Shown: positions 15,715 to 25,331, numbered from the stretch's first letter. The stretch is 33,781 bases of DNA from Sphingomonadales bacterium (GCA_027485485.1 JAIXQY010000079.1:1-33781); one strand, 5' to 3'. Made by a program: numbers and translations. The notes: a model not told the origin generated them from the letters alone.

Positions 15715-16988
15715 GCCTCCACCCCCTCAGGCGTGATGTGCCCGGTGCGCGGCAGCAGATACTTCAACAGCGGCCCGGTCATGATCGTGGTCACCACCGC
15801 CATCACCACCAGCATGGTGAAGACATTCGGCGGAATCACCCCCAGATCGCGGCCGATGTTGAGCACGATCAGCTCCATCAGCGCGCGGGTGTTCATCAGG
15901 CTGCCCAGCACGGCGGATTCCGCCGGGGTATAGCCCGAAAGCCGGGCGGCGCCATAAACGGGAATGATCTTGGCGAGGATGGCAATGGCAAGGATGATCG
16001 CCAGCCACACGAGATCGCCTGCGCCAAGGCCCAGCAGATTGGTGCGCAGGCCCGTGTAAGTGAAGAACACCGGCAGGAAGAACACCAGCACGAAACCGCC
16101 CACCTGGCCCTTCCACGCCGCCACAAAGCCGGTGTGGCGGTGCATGATCAGCCCGCCCAGAAAGCCGCCGAAAATCGCGAATATGCCCAATTTATAGGTA
16201 CAGATCGCCAGCCCGAACACCAGCGCCAGCATGGCCGCCATCAGCGTGGGATCGATGCGGCCGCCCGTGGGCGGAAAGGCCGCCACCAGCCGGCTGGCCA
16301 ACGGCGCCAGCACCAGCCGCGCGATGATCAGCAGCGTGCCGATGCCGGCCAGTTGCAGCGCCAGATCAAGACCGGAAAAACGCGACGCTGCCAGTGCCGA
16401 AATGCTGGCCAGCATCACCCAGCCCGCCACATCATTCACCGCCGCCGCCGCAATCGCCACCACGCCCATTGGTTTGTCGGTCAGCCCGAACTGCGCCAAT
16501 ATGCGGCCCAGGATGGGCAGTGCGGTGATCGCCATCGCGTTGCCGCAGAACAGCGCATAGAGCGTGGGATCAATGCCGGGGGCCAGCGCCTCGGCGCTCA
16601 ACCAGCCAAACGCCAGCCCGGCCAGCAATGGCACCGCCACCGAAGCCCCGGCAATCAGCAGCGCGCCCTTCCGGTGCTGCGGGGTTTGCAGATGGCCGAA
16701 TTCGAACTCGCTGCCGATCTGGAACATCAACAGCGTCAGGCCGATCTGGCTGATGATGGTGATGGCCGGCGCCGGCGTCGCCCCGAACAATTGCACCGAA
16801 AAGCCCGGTGCCAGCGCCCCCAGCAAGGATGGGCCCAGCATCAGCCCGGCGATGATTTCGCCCACGGCGCCGGGCTGCCCCAACCGCCGGGCGACGATGT
16901 TCAGCGCGCGGGCGGCCGTGATCATGATGATCAACTGCACCAGGACGCTGAACAAAAGATCTTCGTTGCTGTGGACGCTGCTTGCCAT
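15711..16988 (-). CDS. Cation:proton antiporter, CPA2 / Na_H_Exchanger family
   Basis: Integral inner-membrane exchanger of monovalent cations for protons (PF00999). The 425 residues contain about 12 hydrophobic segments. Family features include [21 protein letters not shown] near the N-terminus, [16 protein letters not shown] and the AAVNDVAGW segment with an Asn-Asp pair at the ion-binding position. There is no C-terminal TrkA-N or RCK domain, so it resembles short KefB/NapA-like proteins. ATG start 20 bases after the symporter stop; its stop overlaps the halogenase-like gene by 4 bases. Coupling to a sodium:solute symporter gene suggests it expels the sodium that enters with sugar. The ion (Na+ or K+) is not determined by the sequence. 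Confidence 0.9.
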   Translation of the reverse strand: MASSVHSNEDLLFSVLVQLIIMITAARALNIVARRLGQPGAVGEIIAGLMLGPSLLGALAPGFSVQLFGATPAPAITIISQIGLTLLMFQIGSEFEFGHLQTPQHRKGALLIAGASVAVPLLAGLAFGWLSAEALAPGIDPTLYALFCGNAMAITALPILGRILAQFGLTDKPMGVVAIAAAAVNDVAGWVMLASISALAASRFSGLDLALQLAGIGTLLIIARLVLAPLASRLVAAFPPTGGRIDPTLMAAMLALVFGLAICTYKLGIFAIFGGFLGGLIMHRHTGFVAAWKGQVGGFVLVFFLPVFFTYTGLRTNLLGLGAGDLVWLAIILAIAILAKIIPVYGAARLSGYTPAESAVLGSLMNTRALMELIVLNIGRDLGVIPPNVFTMLVVMAVVTTIMTGPLLKYLLPRTGHITPEGVEA

Positions 16989-17008
16989 GATGGGTGTCTA
17001 TGCGCGCT

Positions 17009-18604
17009 TCAGGCGAAGCGCCAGACGATGACAAATGTCGCAGCCAGCAGCGCAATGGCAAGCACGCGATAATTGGCCCAGATCGGCGTGCCGGCCAGGC
17101 TGGCGGTTTCGGCATCGAAGAAGCTGCGGTTCCACAACAGGCCAGCGGTTTTTTCCGGCGGTGGCGGCGGGGCCGAGAGCGAGCCGACCACCATCGCCAC
17201 CGCCGAGGCTGCCAGCAAGATCGGCGCCACGTGCAGGAAATGGATCTGCACACTGCCGGTCACATTGATGGCGAAGAACAGCCCGATGCCCATCACCAGC
17301 CCGGTGGCGATGGCGGCGCTGGCCCCGCGGGCATTGGCACGTGGCCAGAACAGGCCGAGCAGGAACACCGCGACGATCGGCGGCGCGGTGTAGCTGAGCG
17401 CGCCTTGCAGATATTGCCACACGCTGCCGAAGCGTTCGATCTGCGGGGCCACCACCACCGCCACCAGCAGAAACACCAGAGTGGCCAGCCGGCCGGTGCG
17501 CACCAGCGCCTTGCCCTCCAGATCCGGGTTCCAGTGGCGGGCGAAATCCATGGTGAACAAGGTGGCGGCCGAATTGAAGGTGGAGGCGGTGGCCGACATG
17601 ATGGCGGCCAGGAACCCCGCCACCACCAGGCCCAGCAGGCCGGTGGGCAACAGATCGAACATCAGGGTGGGATAGACGAGATCGGGCGTCTTCAGCGCCG
17701 GATAGAGCAGGATGGCACAAGTGCCGGGCAGCACCATCAGCCACAGGACCGGCAGTTTCAACAGCCCGGCAAACAGGCTGCCCCAACGGCCATGATCGAG
17801 ATTGCGGGCCGACAGCACCCGCTGCACCATGAACTGGTTGGTGCACCAGAAATAGAAACCCAATATGGGCACGCCAGTGATCAGCCCGGTCCATGGCACC
17901 GATGGATCATCCACCGGCCGGATCAGCGAGAGCTTGGCCGCCGGCACCTCGGCGACGATCCGGCTCCAGCCGCCCACCGCGTCGAAGGCGGCGATGGACA
18001 GCACCACGGCGGCGCCCAGCAGGATCACCGCCTGCAAGACTTCAGTATAGAGCACGGCCTTCAGCCCGCCGACGATGGTATAGACCCCGGCCAGCACGGC
18101 CAGCGCCACGATCATCTGCCACAGCGGCACGCCGGGGAAGATGAGGGACAGCATCAGCGCGCCGCCATAGAGCGTCGCCGCCTTGTCCACGAACACGCTG
18201 AGGAAGATGGTGAGCGCCGAGAAATAGGCACGGGTGCCGCGGCTGAAGCGGCGCTCCAGAAACTCCGGCATGGTATAGACCTGCGCGCGGATGATGAACG
18301 GCAGGAAGAAGATGCAGAAGAACACCAGGATGACGCTGGCCATCCACTCATAATTGTAAACCGCGATGCCATTGGCATAGGCCGCGCCAGCGAGCCCGAT
18401 CAACGTGGCCGACGAGATGTTGGACGCCAGCAGCGACAGGCCGATGACGGGCCACGAACTGTCGCGGCTGGCCAGGAAGAAATCGGTGCCGCTCGCCTGT
18501 TTGCGCCCGGCCCACAGGCCAAGACCAATCACCACCAGCGCATAGGCAGCGACCACGGCCCAATCCAGCCCGGCCAACCCGCGCGCAAACACATCACCCG
18601 CCAT
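17009..18604 (-). CDS. Sodium:solute symporter (SSS / SGLT type), probable sugar uptake
   Basis: Inner-membrane Na+-coupled transporter (PF00474), 531 residues with about 14 predicted membrane segments. Residues such as GLAGAAYANGIAVYNYEW, AQVYTMPEFLERRFS and SATASTFNSAATLF are typical of SGLT-like sugar symporters, and TAPPIVAVFLLGLFWPRAN is the conserved late helix. The track extends the frame upstream to 18733, but that part is hydrophilic, Arg/His-rich and reaches past the divergent gene's start. ATG 18604 is preferred because AAAGGGGAT sits about 9 bases before it and MAGDVFARGLAGLDW matches family N-termini. First gene of the operon with the antiporter and halogenase-like gene 2. It would import glucose or a disaccharide released in the periplasm; the real substrate is not shown. 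Confidence 0.92.
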   Translation of the reverse strand: MAGDVFARGLAGLDWAVVAAYALVVIGLGLWAGRKQASGTDFFLASRDSSWPVIGLSLLASNISSATLIGLAGAAYANGIAVYNYEWMASVILVFFCIFFLPFIIRAQVYTMPEFLERRFSRGTRAYFSALTIFLSVFVDKAATLYGGALMLSLIFPGVPLWQMIVALAVLAGVYTIVGGLKAVLYTEVLQAVILLGAAVVLSIAAFDAVGGWSRIVAEVPAAKLSLIRPVDDPSVPWTGLITGVPILGFYFWCTNQFMVQRVLSARNLDHGRWGSLFAGLLKLPVLWLMVLPGTCAILLYPALKTPDLVYPTLMFDLLPTGLLGLVVAGFLAAIMSATASTFNSAATLFTMDFARHWNPDLEGKALVRTGRLATLVFLLVAVVVAPQIERFGSVWQYLQGALSYTAPPIVAVFLLGLFWPRANARGASAAIATGLVMGIGLFFAINVTGSVQIHFLHVAPILLAASAVAMVVGSLSAPPPPPEKTAGLLWNRSFFDAETASLAGTPIWANYRVLAIALLAATFVIVWRFA

Positions 18605-18632
18605 GTTGATCCATCCCCTTTGGTGCGTGGGT

Positions 18633-18660
18633 GCCATGGCCGGCCCGGGCCGGCAATGGC
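18633..18660. repeat. Near-perfect 28-bp palindrome in the symporter leader
   Basis: The 16-bp core GCCGGCCCGGGCCGGC (18639-18654) is a perfect palindrome without loop, and five further pairs extend it on both sides past one mismatch. It lies between the LacI-like site and the symporter ribosome-binding site. It could form a strong RNA hairpin in the 5' leader, a cruciform, or be a protein-binding site. No T-run follows on either strand, so it is not a classic terminator. Confidence 0.7.
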
Positions 18661-18670
18661 GTGCGTGCGC

Positions 18671-18682
18671 GTATTCGTATGC
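18671..18682 (-). promoter_or_regulatory. LacI-like operator O3 upstream of the symporter operon
   Basis: On the minus strand GCATACGAATAC matches the perfect palindrome O1 (GCATACGTATGC) at 10 of 12 positions; the left half GCATACG is identical and the central CpG is kept. It is about 67 bases before the symporter start codon and lies in the shared region with the divergent monooxygenase gene. This suggests the LacI protein also controls symporter, antiporter and halogenase 2. Confidence 0.5.
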
Positions 18683-18727
18683 AAAGCGACAGGTGGCGGA
18701 GCGCCAGCGCCCGCATAAAGTGGCGCC

Positions 18728-20080
18728 ATGCATGCCCTTCCTGTTGCCCTGATCGGCGCCGGCTGTTCCGGCTTCACCACTGCCAAGCGGCTGCGGGATG
18801 AAGGCATCGCCTTTGACTGGTTCGAAGCGTCAGACCGGATTGGCGGCAATTGGGCCTATAACAATCCCAATGGCATGAGCGCCGCCTATCAATCACTGCA
18901 CATCGACACATCGAAATGGCGATTGCAGTTCGAGGAGTTTCTGGTGCCCGCTGACTGGCCGGATTTTCCGCACCACAGCCTGATCAACGCCTATTTCAAC
19001 GATTATGTCGATCATTTCGGGCTGCGCGGCTTGGTGCAGTTCGAAACGCCGGTGACGAAGGTGGCCCGGCGCGGCGACGGTAGCTGGGACGTGACGACCC
19101 GGCATGGCACCAGCCGCTATCGCGCGGTGATCGTGGCCAATGGCCATCACTGGAGCCCCAATCGCCCGATCTGGGAGGGCGCGTTTGATGGGCCGATCAT
19201 CCACGCCCACGAATATCGCACCCCGTTCGAGCCGTTGAACCTGATCGGCAAACGGGTGCTGGTGGTGGGGCTGGGCAACAGCGCGGTGGATATCGCATCG
19301 GAACTGGGCCAGCGCAGCATCACGGCCCGGCTGTTCGTGTCCACCCGGCGCGGCGTGTGGGTGCTGCCCAAATATTTCAACGGCGTGCCGGCCGACAAGC
19401 AGGCGGCGCCGCCCTGGCTGCCGCTGGGGCTGGCGCGCTGGATCGGGCGGCGCAAGGTGAAGAGCCTGGTGGGCAATATGGAGGATTATGGCCTGCCCAC
19501 GCCCGATCACGAGCCCCTGGACGCGCACCCCACCGTGAGCGGCGAGTTTCTGAACCGGCTGGGCAGCGGCGATATCGTGGTGCGGCCCAGCATCGCCCGG
19601 CTGGATGGCGATGGGGTAATCTTCAGCGATGGCCGGCGCGAGGCGGTGGACGCGATCATCACCGCGACGGGGTACAATATCGATTTTCCCTTCCTCGATC
19701 CCGCCGATGCGCCGGTGGTGGACAATCACATCCCGCTGTACAAGCGGATGGTGCAGGCCGATCCGGCGCTGCACGGCCTGTGGTTCATGGGCCTGGCGCA
19801 GACGCTGCCAACGCTGGTCAATCTGGCGGAACAGCAATCAAAGCTGCTGGTGGCCTATCTGAGCGGGCGTTACGCGCTGCCTTCGCCGGGCGAGATGGCG
19901 GGGGTGATCGTGGCCGAGGAGCGGAAATATCAGGGCCATTATTACGCCAGCCGCCGCCACACGATGCAGGTGAATTTCGAACCCTATGTCGCCGATCTGG
20001 CCGCCGAGATCAGGCGGGGGCAGAAGCGGGCACCGCCGCATCAGCCGCTGGCGGCAGCGGCCGACGCCCGAGCAGGATGA
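18728..20080 (+). CDS. Flavin-containing monooxygenase (FMO-like)
   Basis: FAD- and NADPH-dependent monooxygenase that oxidises a soft heteroatom or carbonyl of an unknown substrate. The N-terminal FAD motif GAGCSG is at residues 10-15. FDGPIIHAHEY matches the FMO signature (FxGxxxHxxxY/F), GLGNSAVDIASEL is the NADPH-binding Rossmann loop, and TATGYN near the C-terminal third is the usual linker motif. With 450 residues the length is normal. It is divergent from the symporter operon with a 123-base gap. Its last 71 bases overlap the 3' end of the convergent MATE gene. It shares no obvious pathway with the glycan genes. No strong ribosome-binding site precedes the ATG, but the first Gly-rich motif is placed correctly for this start. 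Confidence 0.9.
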   Translation: MHALPVALIGAGCSGFTTAKRLRDEGIAFDWFEASDRIGGNWAYNNPNGMSAAYQSLHIDTSKWRLQFEEFLVPADWPDFPHHSLINAYFNDYVDHFGLRGLVQFETPVTKVARRGDGSWDVTTRHGTSRYRAVIVANGHHWSPNRPIWEGAFDGPIIHAHEYRTPFEPLNLIGKRVLVVGLGNSAVDIASELGQRSITARLFVSTRRGVWVLPKYFNGVPADKQAAPPWLPLGLARWIGRRKVKSLVGNMEDYGLPTPDHEPLDAHPTVSGEFLNRLGSGDIVVRPSIARLDGDGVIFSDGRREAVDAIITATGYNIDFPFLDPADAPVVDNHIPLYKRMVQADPALHGLWFMGLAQTLPTLVNLAEQQSKLLVAYLSGRYALPSPGEMAGVIVAEERKYQGHYYASRRHTMQVNFEPYVADLAAEIRRGQKRAPPHQPLAAAADARAG

Positions 20081-21404
20081 AGCGGCCCCACAGCAGCACG
20101 GCCGACAGCAGGCTGGCGGCGATGATGGCCCAGATCAGGCCATCGACGCCGCCGCCGGTCTTCACGCCCAACCACCAGGCCAGCGGCATCATCAGCACCA
20201 CATAAGTGAACAAATGGGTGGCGGTGGGCACCACGATATCGGACCTTGCACGCAGCGACTGCGAGGCGACCACCTGCAGGCCATCGGCAACGAAGAACAG
20301 GCTGGAAAGCACCATGGCGCTGGCAATGCCGGCGATCACCACCGGGTCCCGCGAATAGGCCGCCGCGATCAGCTCCGGTTCGAACCACACGCCCAGCGAC
20401 ACCAGCAACAGCAGCGCCGTGGTGACGGCAAAGCCCTGCCCGGCCGATGCCAGCATGGCGCCGCGATCACGCGCGCCATAGGCCCGACCAACCAGCACCG
20501 ATGTGGCGACCGACAGGCCCAGCGGCACCATGAACACCAGCGCGGCGACATTGATCACCACGGCCCAGATCGCCACCGCGGTCACGCTGATCCAGCCGGC
20601 AAACACCGCCATCGCCGAGAAGGACAGGGATTCGATGAAATAGCTCGCCGCTGCGCCATAGCCGACCGTGCGCATGGCGCGGGCCGCCTCGGGATCGCGC
20701 GGTGCCGGCGTGAACACGCCAAATTCGCGCGCCCGGTTCCAGCGCAGGATGACAAACGCCAGCACCACCAGCAGGAACAGGCGGCTGGCAAAGGTGGCCC
20801 AGGCGCTGGCAGCGGCGCCTTCGACGCCCAGCATGTTGCCGCCCGGCACCAGCCACAGATTGACGATCAGATTGACGATGTTGGCCAGCCACATGGCGAT
20901 GGTGCCAGGCAGGGCGCGGCCATGTGCTTCCAGCCAGAACAGCCCGGCATCGGCAATGATGATCGGGATCAGCGACACCGCCTGCACCTGCAGCACCAGG
21001 GTCGCGCCTTCGGCCAGCCCCGGCGCCATCTGGAACGTGACCAGCAGTGGCCCGCCCGCGATTGCCAGAAAGGCGGCAAAACCAACGGCAATCCAGCTGG
21101 CATAGATCATCCCACGGCGCAGGATGGCGCCGGTGTCGGCCGCGCGGCCCTCACCGATGGCCTGGCTGGTCATCACCTGAACGCCGTTCAACAGGCCAAG
21201 CGCGGTGGTGAGCACCACGCCGGTGACCGCCCAGGCCAGCGCATGATAGCCCAGTTCGGCGGTGGAATGGCGGCCCACAATGATCGTATCCACCAGCCCC
21301 ATCGCCATGATGCCCAGGCGCGACGCCACCACCGGTGCCGCCAGCCGGGCGAGCACGCCAAAGCCGGAACCGGCTTCGCGGGAGTGATCGGGGCTTGCCC
21401 CCAT
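20010..21404 (-). CDS. MATE family multidrug/cation efflux protein
   Basis: Inner-membrane antiporter that exports drugs or cationic metabolites using an ion gradient (PF01554, two repeats). About 12 hydrophobic segments are visible in 464 residues. The N-terminal half has PVVASRLGIMAMGLVDTIIVGRHST and the second repeat FIESLSFSAMAVFAGWI, both at the positions expected for MATE repeats; VPLGLSVATSVLVGRAYGA is also typical. The track frame runs on to 21752, but this extension is antisense to the PEP-CTERM gene and lacks MATE character. ATG 21404 (AAAGG about 9 bases upstream) gives a normal length; ATG 21449 is an alternative. Convergent with the monooxygenase, with a 71-base overlap of coding ends. 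Confidence 0.9.
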   Translation of the reverse strand: MGASPDHSREAGSGFGVLARLAAPVVASRLGIMAMGLVDTIIVGRHSTAELGYHALAWAVTGVVLTTALGLLNGVQVMTSQAIGEGRAADTGAILRRGMIYASWIAVGFAAFLAIAGGPLLVTFQMAPGLAEGATLVLQVQAVSLIPIIIADAGLFWLEAHGRALPGTIAMWLANIVNLIVNLWLVPGGNMLGVEGAAASAWATFASRLFLLVVLAFVILRWNRAREFGVFTPAPRDPEAARAMRTVGYGAAASYFIESLSFSAMAVFAGWISVTAVAIWAVVINVAALVFMVPLGLSVATSVLVGRAYGARDRGAMLASAGQGFAVTTALLLLVSLGVWFEPELIAAAYSRDPVVIAGIASAMVLSSLFFVADGLQVVASQSLRARSDIVVPTATHLFTYVVLMMPLAWWLGVKTGGGVDGLIWAIIAASLLSAVLLWGRFILLGRRPLPPAADAAVPASAPA

Positions 21405-21585
21405 GGGTCGGGCCTTTGCGGAAGAGAAGGGCGGGATGGCCGGCCCCATACAGGCGCAGGCGGGATCGGGCAAATCGCGCCCAATCCGGGCCAAAGGCAA
21501 TTGCCATTGACGGGATGCCCTGTGGCTTGGCAAAGAGGCGCAGATCGGCTGCCGGGGGGGCGGCCTTACCCGGGGGGGACAAGAC

Positions 21586-22494
21586 ATGCGTGCATATATA
21601 TTGGCCGCTTTTGCGGTGGCGATGACGGCTGAGGCGTCTGCTGTGGCGACGCCTGTGCCGACGCCAGGCACGACGATCAAGATTGGCGTGACCGGAAACA
21701 GCGCGGATACGTCCATCGTCGATTCGACCACTGGCGGGCCGCAGTCCTTCACCGGAACAACGGGGTCGAGCAGCTATTCCGCCCAAGCCGCAACGGGCGT
21801 CTTGAAGGTCAAGGCGGTCACGACCGGCCCGGTCAACAACAATGTCCCGGATCTGCAGCTGATCAACGGTGCAGGCGTCACGGCCAGTTTCACCGATGTG
21901 ATCACGATTGATGCGCCGGGGATATCGTCGGGCAGCTTTGTTGCATCCATCCTGATTGATGGGGTGTTGTCGTCAGCGGCGGCGGGCGGTGGCGCGGTGG
22001 TTGCGTTCACCAATTCGCAAACCCTGGTGGAGGTTGCCGGCCTGGCTGATCCGGTGTTCAGCTTTTCGGTCAACCAGTCCAACTACAACGGCTTTGTTGG
22101 CGGCACGGCCACGCTGACGCGGGGGCGGAGCGGTCCGCCTTATACCGGGCCGCTCACCGGCCTGTTCACCTTCACCATTCCGTTCGAGAATCTGGTCGGG
22201 CAAACCGTGACGATCACCCAAAGCTGCGGGGTGAACGCCCGCACCTACAAGCCGGGTGACACCTCGAGCGCCGGTTGCGATTATTCCCACACCATCACCT
22301 GGGGCGGCATCAGCCAGGTGCTGGATGCGACCAACACGCCGGTCGCCAGCTTCACCGCCACCGGCAGCGGCGGTACCAATTATGCTCTGCCGATCAGCGC
22401 GGTGCCGGAACCGGCCAGCTGGGCGATGATGCTGGCCGGCTTTGGCCTGATGGGCGCTGCCCTGCGCCGGCAGCGCCGGGTGGCTGCGGCCTGA
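21586..22494 (+). CDS. PEP-CTERM (PEPxxWAMM) exported protein, function unknown
   Basis: Predicted exported surface or matrix-associated protein. The N-terminus (MRAYILAAFAVAMTAEASA) is a signal peptide. The C-terminus carries the complete sorting signal: VPEPASWAMMLAGFGLMGAAL then RRQRR, that is the PEP motif, a hydrophobic segment and a basic tail recognised by exosortase and cut near the PEP motif. The 250-residue middle part is rich in Thr, Ser, Gly and Val with a beta-sandwich look and few charged residues; I do not recognise a specific domain. An exosortase gene is not in the window. It lies 6 bases from the convergent folE. Two Cys residues in the C-terminal half (TQSCGVN and SAGCDY) could form a disulfide. 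Confidence 0.88.
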   Translation: MRAYILAAFAVAMTAEASAVATPVPTPGTTIKIGVTGNSADTSIVDSTTGGPQSFTGTTGSSSYSAQAATGVLKVKAVTTGPVNNNVPDLQLINGAGVTASFTDVITIDAPGISSGSFVASILIDGVLSSAAAGGGAVVAFTNSQTLVEVAGLADPVFSFSVNQSNYNGFVGGTATLTRGRSGPPYTGPLTGLFTFTIPFENLVGQTVTITQSCGVNARTYKPGDTSSAGCDYSHTITWGGISQVLDATNTPVASFTATGSGGTNYALPISAVPEPASWAMMLAGFGLMGAALRRQRRVAAA

Positions 22495-22500
22495 CCGGCC

Positions 22501-23118
22501 TTATTTGCCCATCAGGCGCAGCACTTCGGACCGGCTGCTGGCATCATTGCGGAACACGCCCATCATGCGGCTGGTGGTCATGATCACGCCGGGCGTCATC
22601 ACGCCGCGGGCGGACATGCAGGCGTGAGTCGCCTCGATCACCACGGCAACGCCAACGGGATCGAGATGCTGCTGGATGCAGTCGGCCACTTCGGCGGTGA
22701 GGCGTTCCTGCACCTGCAGGCGGCGGGCATAGCCGTGCAGCACGCGCGCCAGCTTGGAAATACCGACCACGCGGCTGCGCGGCAGATAGGCGATGTGGCC
22801 CTTGCCGATGATGGGGGCCATGTGATGTTCGCAATGTGACTGGAACGGGATGTCGCGCAGGATCACGATCTCGTCATAGCCGCCCACTTCGGCGAAGGTG
22901 CGCGCCAGGTGCAGGCCGGGATCTTCGGCATAGCCCTTGGTATATTCGCGCCAGGCCTTGGCGACGCGCTTGGGCGTGTCGAGCAGGCCTTCGCGCGTGG
23001 GATCATCGCCGGTCCAGCGGATCAGGGTGCGGATCGCGTCTTCGGCTTCGGCCTGCGGGATGGTGACGAAATCGGCCGGGGCCGGAGCGTCCATCGGGGC
23101 ATCATCGTCATAGATCAT
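22501..23118 (-). CDS. folE: GTP cyclohydrolase I
   Basis: Converts GTP to 7,8-dihydroneopterin triphosphate, the first step of tetrahydrofolate (and pterin) synthesis; forms homodecamers with a catalytic zinc. The zinc ligands are visible as Cys96 and His99 in SHCEHHM and Cys167 in THACMSARG. Other conserved parts are [19 protein letters not shown] and GISKLARV. The length of 205 residues is normal. ATG start with GGAG about 9 bases upstream. It stands alone: convergent with the PEP-CTERM gene, and 188 bases downstream of typA on the same strand. That gap holds a 12-bp palindrome CGGCCTAGGCCG (23198-23209) and probably the folE promoter, though I cannot assign the boxes. Confidence 0.97.
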   Translation of the reverse strand: MIYDDDAPMDAPAPADFVTIPQAEAEDAIRTLIRWTGDDPTREGLLDTPKRVAKAWREYTKGYAEDPGLHLARTFAEVGGYDEIVILRDIPFQSHCEHHMAPIIGKGHIAYLPRSRVVGISKLARVLHGYARRLQVQERLTAEVADCIQQHLDPVGVAVVIEATHACMSARGVMTPGVIMTTSRMMGVFRNDASSRSEVLRLMGK

Positions 23119-23306
23119 GAGGGATCACTCCAGCTTGAGCACGGCGCCAACATGGCTGCCGCCTGGCCCGCTGCGGCCAATTGGGGGACGGGATGCGCGG
23201 CCTAGGCCGAACCACCCCGGCCCGCAATCGCGCCATTGTCGCAGCAGCGACTGCACGTCGCGGCCGGCTGCTTCCAGTGAAATCCCTGTGAGTTGAGCGC
23301 GCAGGC

Positions 23307-25142
23307 TCAGCCGGCGGAGCGGGCGCGGCTGGCGCGTTTGCGCTCGTTGGGATCGAGGTGGATCTTGCGCAGGCGGATGAAGTTGGGCGTCACCTCCACA
23401 AGCTCGTCTTCGTCGATATAGGCGATGGCCTGTTCCAGCGTCAGCTTCTTGGGCGGGCTGAGCACGATGGCATCATCCTTGCCGCTGGCACGGAAGTTGG
23501 TGAGCGCCTTTGATTTCAGCGGGTTGACCTCCAGGTCTTCCTCGCGGGCATTCTCACCGATCACCATGCCCTGATACACCGATTCACCCGGGCCGATCAT
23601 CAGCACGCCGCGCGGCTGCAGATAGCCCAGCGCATAGGTGACGGCCTCGCCGCTTTCGGTGGAGATCAGCACGCCGTTGGCGCGGCCCGAAATCGGGCCC
23701 TTGTGGGGGCCATATTTCTCGAACAGCCGGTTCATGATGCCGGTGCCGCGCGTGTCAGACAGGAACTCGCCATGATAGCCGATCAGGCCGCGCGACGGGG
23801 CGGAGAAGGTGAGGCGCGTCTTGCCGCCGCCGCTGGGGCGCATGTCGGTCATCTCGGCCTTGCGCATGGCCATCTTCTCGACAACCGTGCCCGAATAGGC
23901 TTCGTCCACATCGATCACCACCGTTTCATAGGGCTCGGTGCGCTTGCCGTTCTCGTCCACGCCGAAAATCACGCGCGGGCGGCTGATCGACAGTTCAAAG
24001 CCTTCGCGGCGCATGGTTTCGATGAGCACGCCCAGTTGCAATTCGCCGCGGCCGGCCACTTCGAACGCGTCCTTGGAGGCGCTTTCGGTGATCTTGATGG
24101 CGACATTGCCTTCGGCTTCGCGGTTCAGGCGGTCCGCGATCATGCGGCTGGTCACCTTGCTGCCATCGCGGCCGGCATAGGGCGAATCGTTCACGCTGAA
24201 CGTCATCGACAGGGTTGGCGGATCGATGGGCTGGGCATGCAGCGGTTCCGAAACGCTCACGTCGGCAATCGTGTCGGCCACGGTGGCCTTGGTCAGGCCG
24301 GCCAGCGCGATGATGTCGCCGGCCTTGGCTTCTTCCACCGGCACGCGTTCCAGGCCCTGGAACGCGAAAATCTTCGATGCGCGTCCGGTTTCGGCGATGG
24401 TGCCATCCGGGTTCAGCGCGTGGATCGGCGAGTTGACCTTCAGCGTGCCGGAAATCACCCGGCCGGTGAGGATGCGGCCCACGAACGAATCGCGATCGAG
24501 CAGCGACACCAGCATCTTGAACTCGCCATCGGGGTCGCCAGCCGGTTCCGGCACATGGTCGACGATCTTCTGGAACAAGGGCTTCAGATCGCCCGAACGC
24601 ACATGCTCATCCATGCCGGCATAACCGTTGCGGCCAGAGGCATAGAGGGTGGGAAAATCGAGCTGGTCGTCATTGGCTTCCAGGGTGACGAACAGATCGA
24701 AGACTTCGTTGAGCACTTCATCGGCGCGCGCGTCGGGGCGATCGATCTTGTTGACGACGACAATCGGCCGCAGGCCCAGCGCCAGCGCCTTGCCGCAAAC
24801 AAACTTGGTTTGCGGCATCGGGCCTTCGGCGGCATCAACCAGCAGAATCACGCCATCGACCATCGAGAGGATGCGCTCCACCTCGCCGCCGAAATCGGCG
24901 TGGCCGGGGGTGTCGACGATGTTGATATGAAAGGTTTCGCCTGACGGGCTGGCCCATTCGATGCTGGTGCACTTGGCCAGAATGGTGATCCCGCGTTCCT
25001 TTTCCAGATCGTTGGAATCCATGGCCCTTTCGGCCACCCGCTGGTTCTCGCGGAAGGTGCCGGATTGGCGGAACAATTGATCGACCAGCGTGGTTTTGCC
25101 ATGGTCGACGTGCGCGATGATCGCGATATTGCGGGTGGACAT
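23307..25142 (-). CDS. typA: Ribosome-associated translational GTPase TypA/BipA
   Basis: GTPase of the EF-G type that binds 70S ribosomes and helps ribosome assembly and stress or cold adaptation. The G1 motif [10 protein letters not shown] is at residues 10-19, G2 region ERGITI, G3 DTPGH and G4 NKIDRPDAR follow. The C-terminal parts ([47 protein letters not shown]) are characteristic of TypA rather than LepA or EF-G. With ATG 25142 the protein is 611 residues, the family norm. The track gives a 1196-residue frame to 26897, but its first 585 codons are antisense to the RodZ-like and YbgF-like genes and are not real. Divergent from the RodZ-like gene with a 189-base gap. Confidence 0.97.
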   Translation of the reverse strand: MSTRNIAIIAHVDHGKTTLVDQLFRQSGTFRENQRVAERAMDSNDLEKERGITILAKCTSIEWASPSGETFHINIVDTPGHADFGGEVERILSMVDGVILLVDAAEGPMPQTKFVCGKALALGLRPIVVVNKIDRPDARADEVLNEVFDLFVTLEANDDQLDFPTLYASGRNGYAGMDEHVRSGDLKPLFQKIVDHVPEPAGDPDGEFKMLVSLLDRDSFVGRILTGRVISGTLKVNSPIHALNPDGTIAETGRASKIFAFQGLERVPVEEAKAGDIIALAGLTKATVADTIADVSVSEPLHAQPIDPPTLSMTFSVNDSPYAGRDGSKVTSRMIADRLNREAEGNVAIKITESASKDAFEVAGRGELQLGVLIETMRREGFELSISRPRVIFGVDENGKRTEPYETVVIDVDEAYSGTVVEKMAMRKAEMTDMRPSGGGKTRLTFSAPSRGLIGYHGEFLSDTRGTGIMNRLFEKYGPHKGPISGRANGVLISTESGEAVTYALGYLQPRGVLMIGPGESVYQGMVIGENAREEDLEVNPLKSKALTNFRASGKDDAIVLSPPKKLTLEQAIAYIDEDELVEVTPNFIRLRKIHLDPNERKRASRARSAG

Positions 25143-25331
25143 GGGGTTTTCCGAAAAGGCGGGGTGAGGCTGCACGCCGGCACCACGCCGGCAGGATCGG
25201 CTGCGCCCATAGGGCAAGGGCGGGCTTTGGGCAAGAATGGCGTGTTGCAGCGCGGCAGGAAATGCTTTCCAACCAGTTGACTCGCTGGCCGCTGCTGGGC
25301 CAAGGCACAGCGAACGCGGGAGGGTCGCCCG

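Noticed and set aside
18605-18733. 43-codon upstream extension of the symporter frame
   Set aside because: Arg/His-rich, crosses the LacI-like site and reaches into the divergent monooxygenase start; ATG 18604 has a good ribosome-binding site.
21496-21512. GGCAATTGCC palindrome followed by TTGACG before the PEP-CTERM gene
   Set aside because: Could be an operator with a -35 box, but no acceptable -10 is found 16-18 bases downstream, so no promoter is called.
21405-21752. 116-codon upstream extension of the MATE frame
   Set aside because: Antisense to the PEP-CTERM gene start and its leader; the MATE fold begins after ATG 21404 and the resulting length is normal.
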